NCBI GenBank assembly: GCA_902805805.1
Contig: CADCUE010000085.1
Location: 1-13,334, forward strand
Direction of reading: 5' to 3'
Origin: an uncultured Frankineae bacterium
Lineage (GTDB): Bacteria; Actinomycetota; Actinomycetes; Mycobacteriales; SCTD01
Length of the DNA: 13,334 bases
The translations under genes were made by a program, and so were the position numbers. Shown here piece after piece: positions 12,971 to 13,334 of this stretch. The stretch's first letter is position 1, and the number at the start of each line of letters is the position of its first letter. The notes beneath the pieces are model-generated. The model was not told the DNA's origin, did not search any database, and was given only the letters and a program-made list of their open reading frames with translations.

Positions 12971-13334
12971 ATGACCGCCCCGGAGACCGCCGTCCCCACC
13001 GCTGACACGCAAGCGCCGACCGGCGTCGTGCTGAGCGACCCCGCCGCCGAGAAGGTCAAGGCCCTGCTGGCCCAGGAGGGACGCGACGACCTCGCGCTGC
13101 GCGTCGCCGTGCAGCCCGGTGGCTGCTCCGGCCTGCGCTACCAGCTGTTCTTCGACGAGCGCTCGCTCGACGGCGACGCCGTCCAGACCTACGGCGACGG
13201 TGCCGTCAAGGTCGTCGTCGACCGCATGAGCGTCCCCTACCTCGCCGGCGCGACGATCGACTTCGTCGACACCATCGAGAAGCAGGGCTTCACGATCGAC
13301 AACCCCAACGCGGGCGGCTCATGCGCCTGCGCCG
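12971..13334 (+). CDS. erpA: A-type iron-sulfur cluster carrier (ErpA/HesB/IscA family), runs off the right edge
   Basis: Carries and inserts Fe-S clusters into client proteins. 121 codons are present, almost the whole family length. Residues 1-17 are a variable tail. Residues 19-121 are the HesB-like domain, with the three cluster-binding cysteines: Cys52 in PGGCSGLRYQL, and Cys118 and Cys120 in NAGGSCAC at the end of the window. The full CxC pair is seen; only the last few residues are missing. The ATG at 12971 has GGAGG 4 bases upstream. nadA (4Fe-4S) close by is a plausible client. In actinobacteria this gene commonly lies between nadA and the cytochrome c oxidase genes, so ctaC may follow. 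The family cannot be split with certainty into ErpA or IscA from sequence alone, but ErpA is the usual call here. Confidence 0.93.
   Translation, partial: MTAPETAVPTADTQAPTGVVLSDPAAEKVKALLAQEGRDDLALRVAVQPGGCSGLRYQLFFDERSLDGDAVQTYGDGAVKVVVDRMSVPYLAGATIDFVDTIEKQGFTIDNPNAGGSCACA

Overview
The window is chromosomal DNA of a very GC-rich actinobacterium. The evidence is strong G/C bias at third codon positions, frequent GTG starts, TANNNT -10 hexamers placed 6-8 bases before start codons (a leaderless pattern typical of Actinobacteria), and a gene set I recognise from the conserved actinobacterial erpA - nadA - DUF3043 - cobU/cobS - gcvT - pepA - lpd - sucB neighbourhood. I cannot place it to genus. 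No mobile element, RNA gene or CRISPR array was found, and no gap between genes exceeds about 150 bases.

Left part (1-4552). On the minus strand, in transcription order, lie pepA (leucyl aminopeptidase), a small secreted Ala/Lys-rich protein, lpdA (dihydrolipoyl dehydrogenase, E3) and the 5' end of sucB (E2 of a 2-oxo-acid dehydrogenase, lipoyl domain plus a Pro/Glu-rich linker that runs off the window). One plus-strand gene for a conserved 114-residue protein sits between lpdA and the secreted protein and shares a CTAG tail-to-tail stop with the latter. lpdA and sucB supply two of the three subunits of a lipoate-dependent dehydrogenase complex.

Middle part (4553-8785). gcvT (glycine cleavage T protein) diverges from pepA. 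Both seem to be leaderless, each with a TANNNT hexamer exactly 8 bases before its GTG. gcvT is followed after 3 bases by a shikimate-kinase-like P-loop protein that lacks some family motifs. Facing it is a minus-strand cobalamin pair: cobS, and upstream of it a fusion of a PhnP-type metallo-beta-lactamase domain to CobU. These two cover the nucleotide-loop assembly steps of cobalamin synthesis. cobT and a dedicated phosphatase are not in the window. A conserved 71-residue protein diverges from the fusion gene.

Right part (8786-13334). A hairpin-rich convergent gap is followed on the minus strand by an aldo/keto reductase, a DUF3043 membrane protein and nadA (quinolinate synthase, a 4Fe-4S enzyme). 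Diverging from nadA are a glycerate kinase and then the start of an ErpA/HesB A-type iron-sulfur carrier, which plausibly serves Fe-S enzymes such as NadA and the lipoyl-linked system.

Most of the window is housekeeping metabolism. The points most worth a second look are the PhnP-like-CobU fusion (a candidate for the missing phosphatase activity), the divergent shikimate-kinase-like protein, the series of leaderless promoters (one -10 overlapping the nadA stop codon), and the imperfect palindrome between nadA and the glycerate kinase gene. I see no clearly new multi-gene system.
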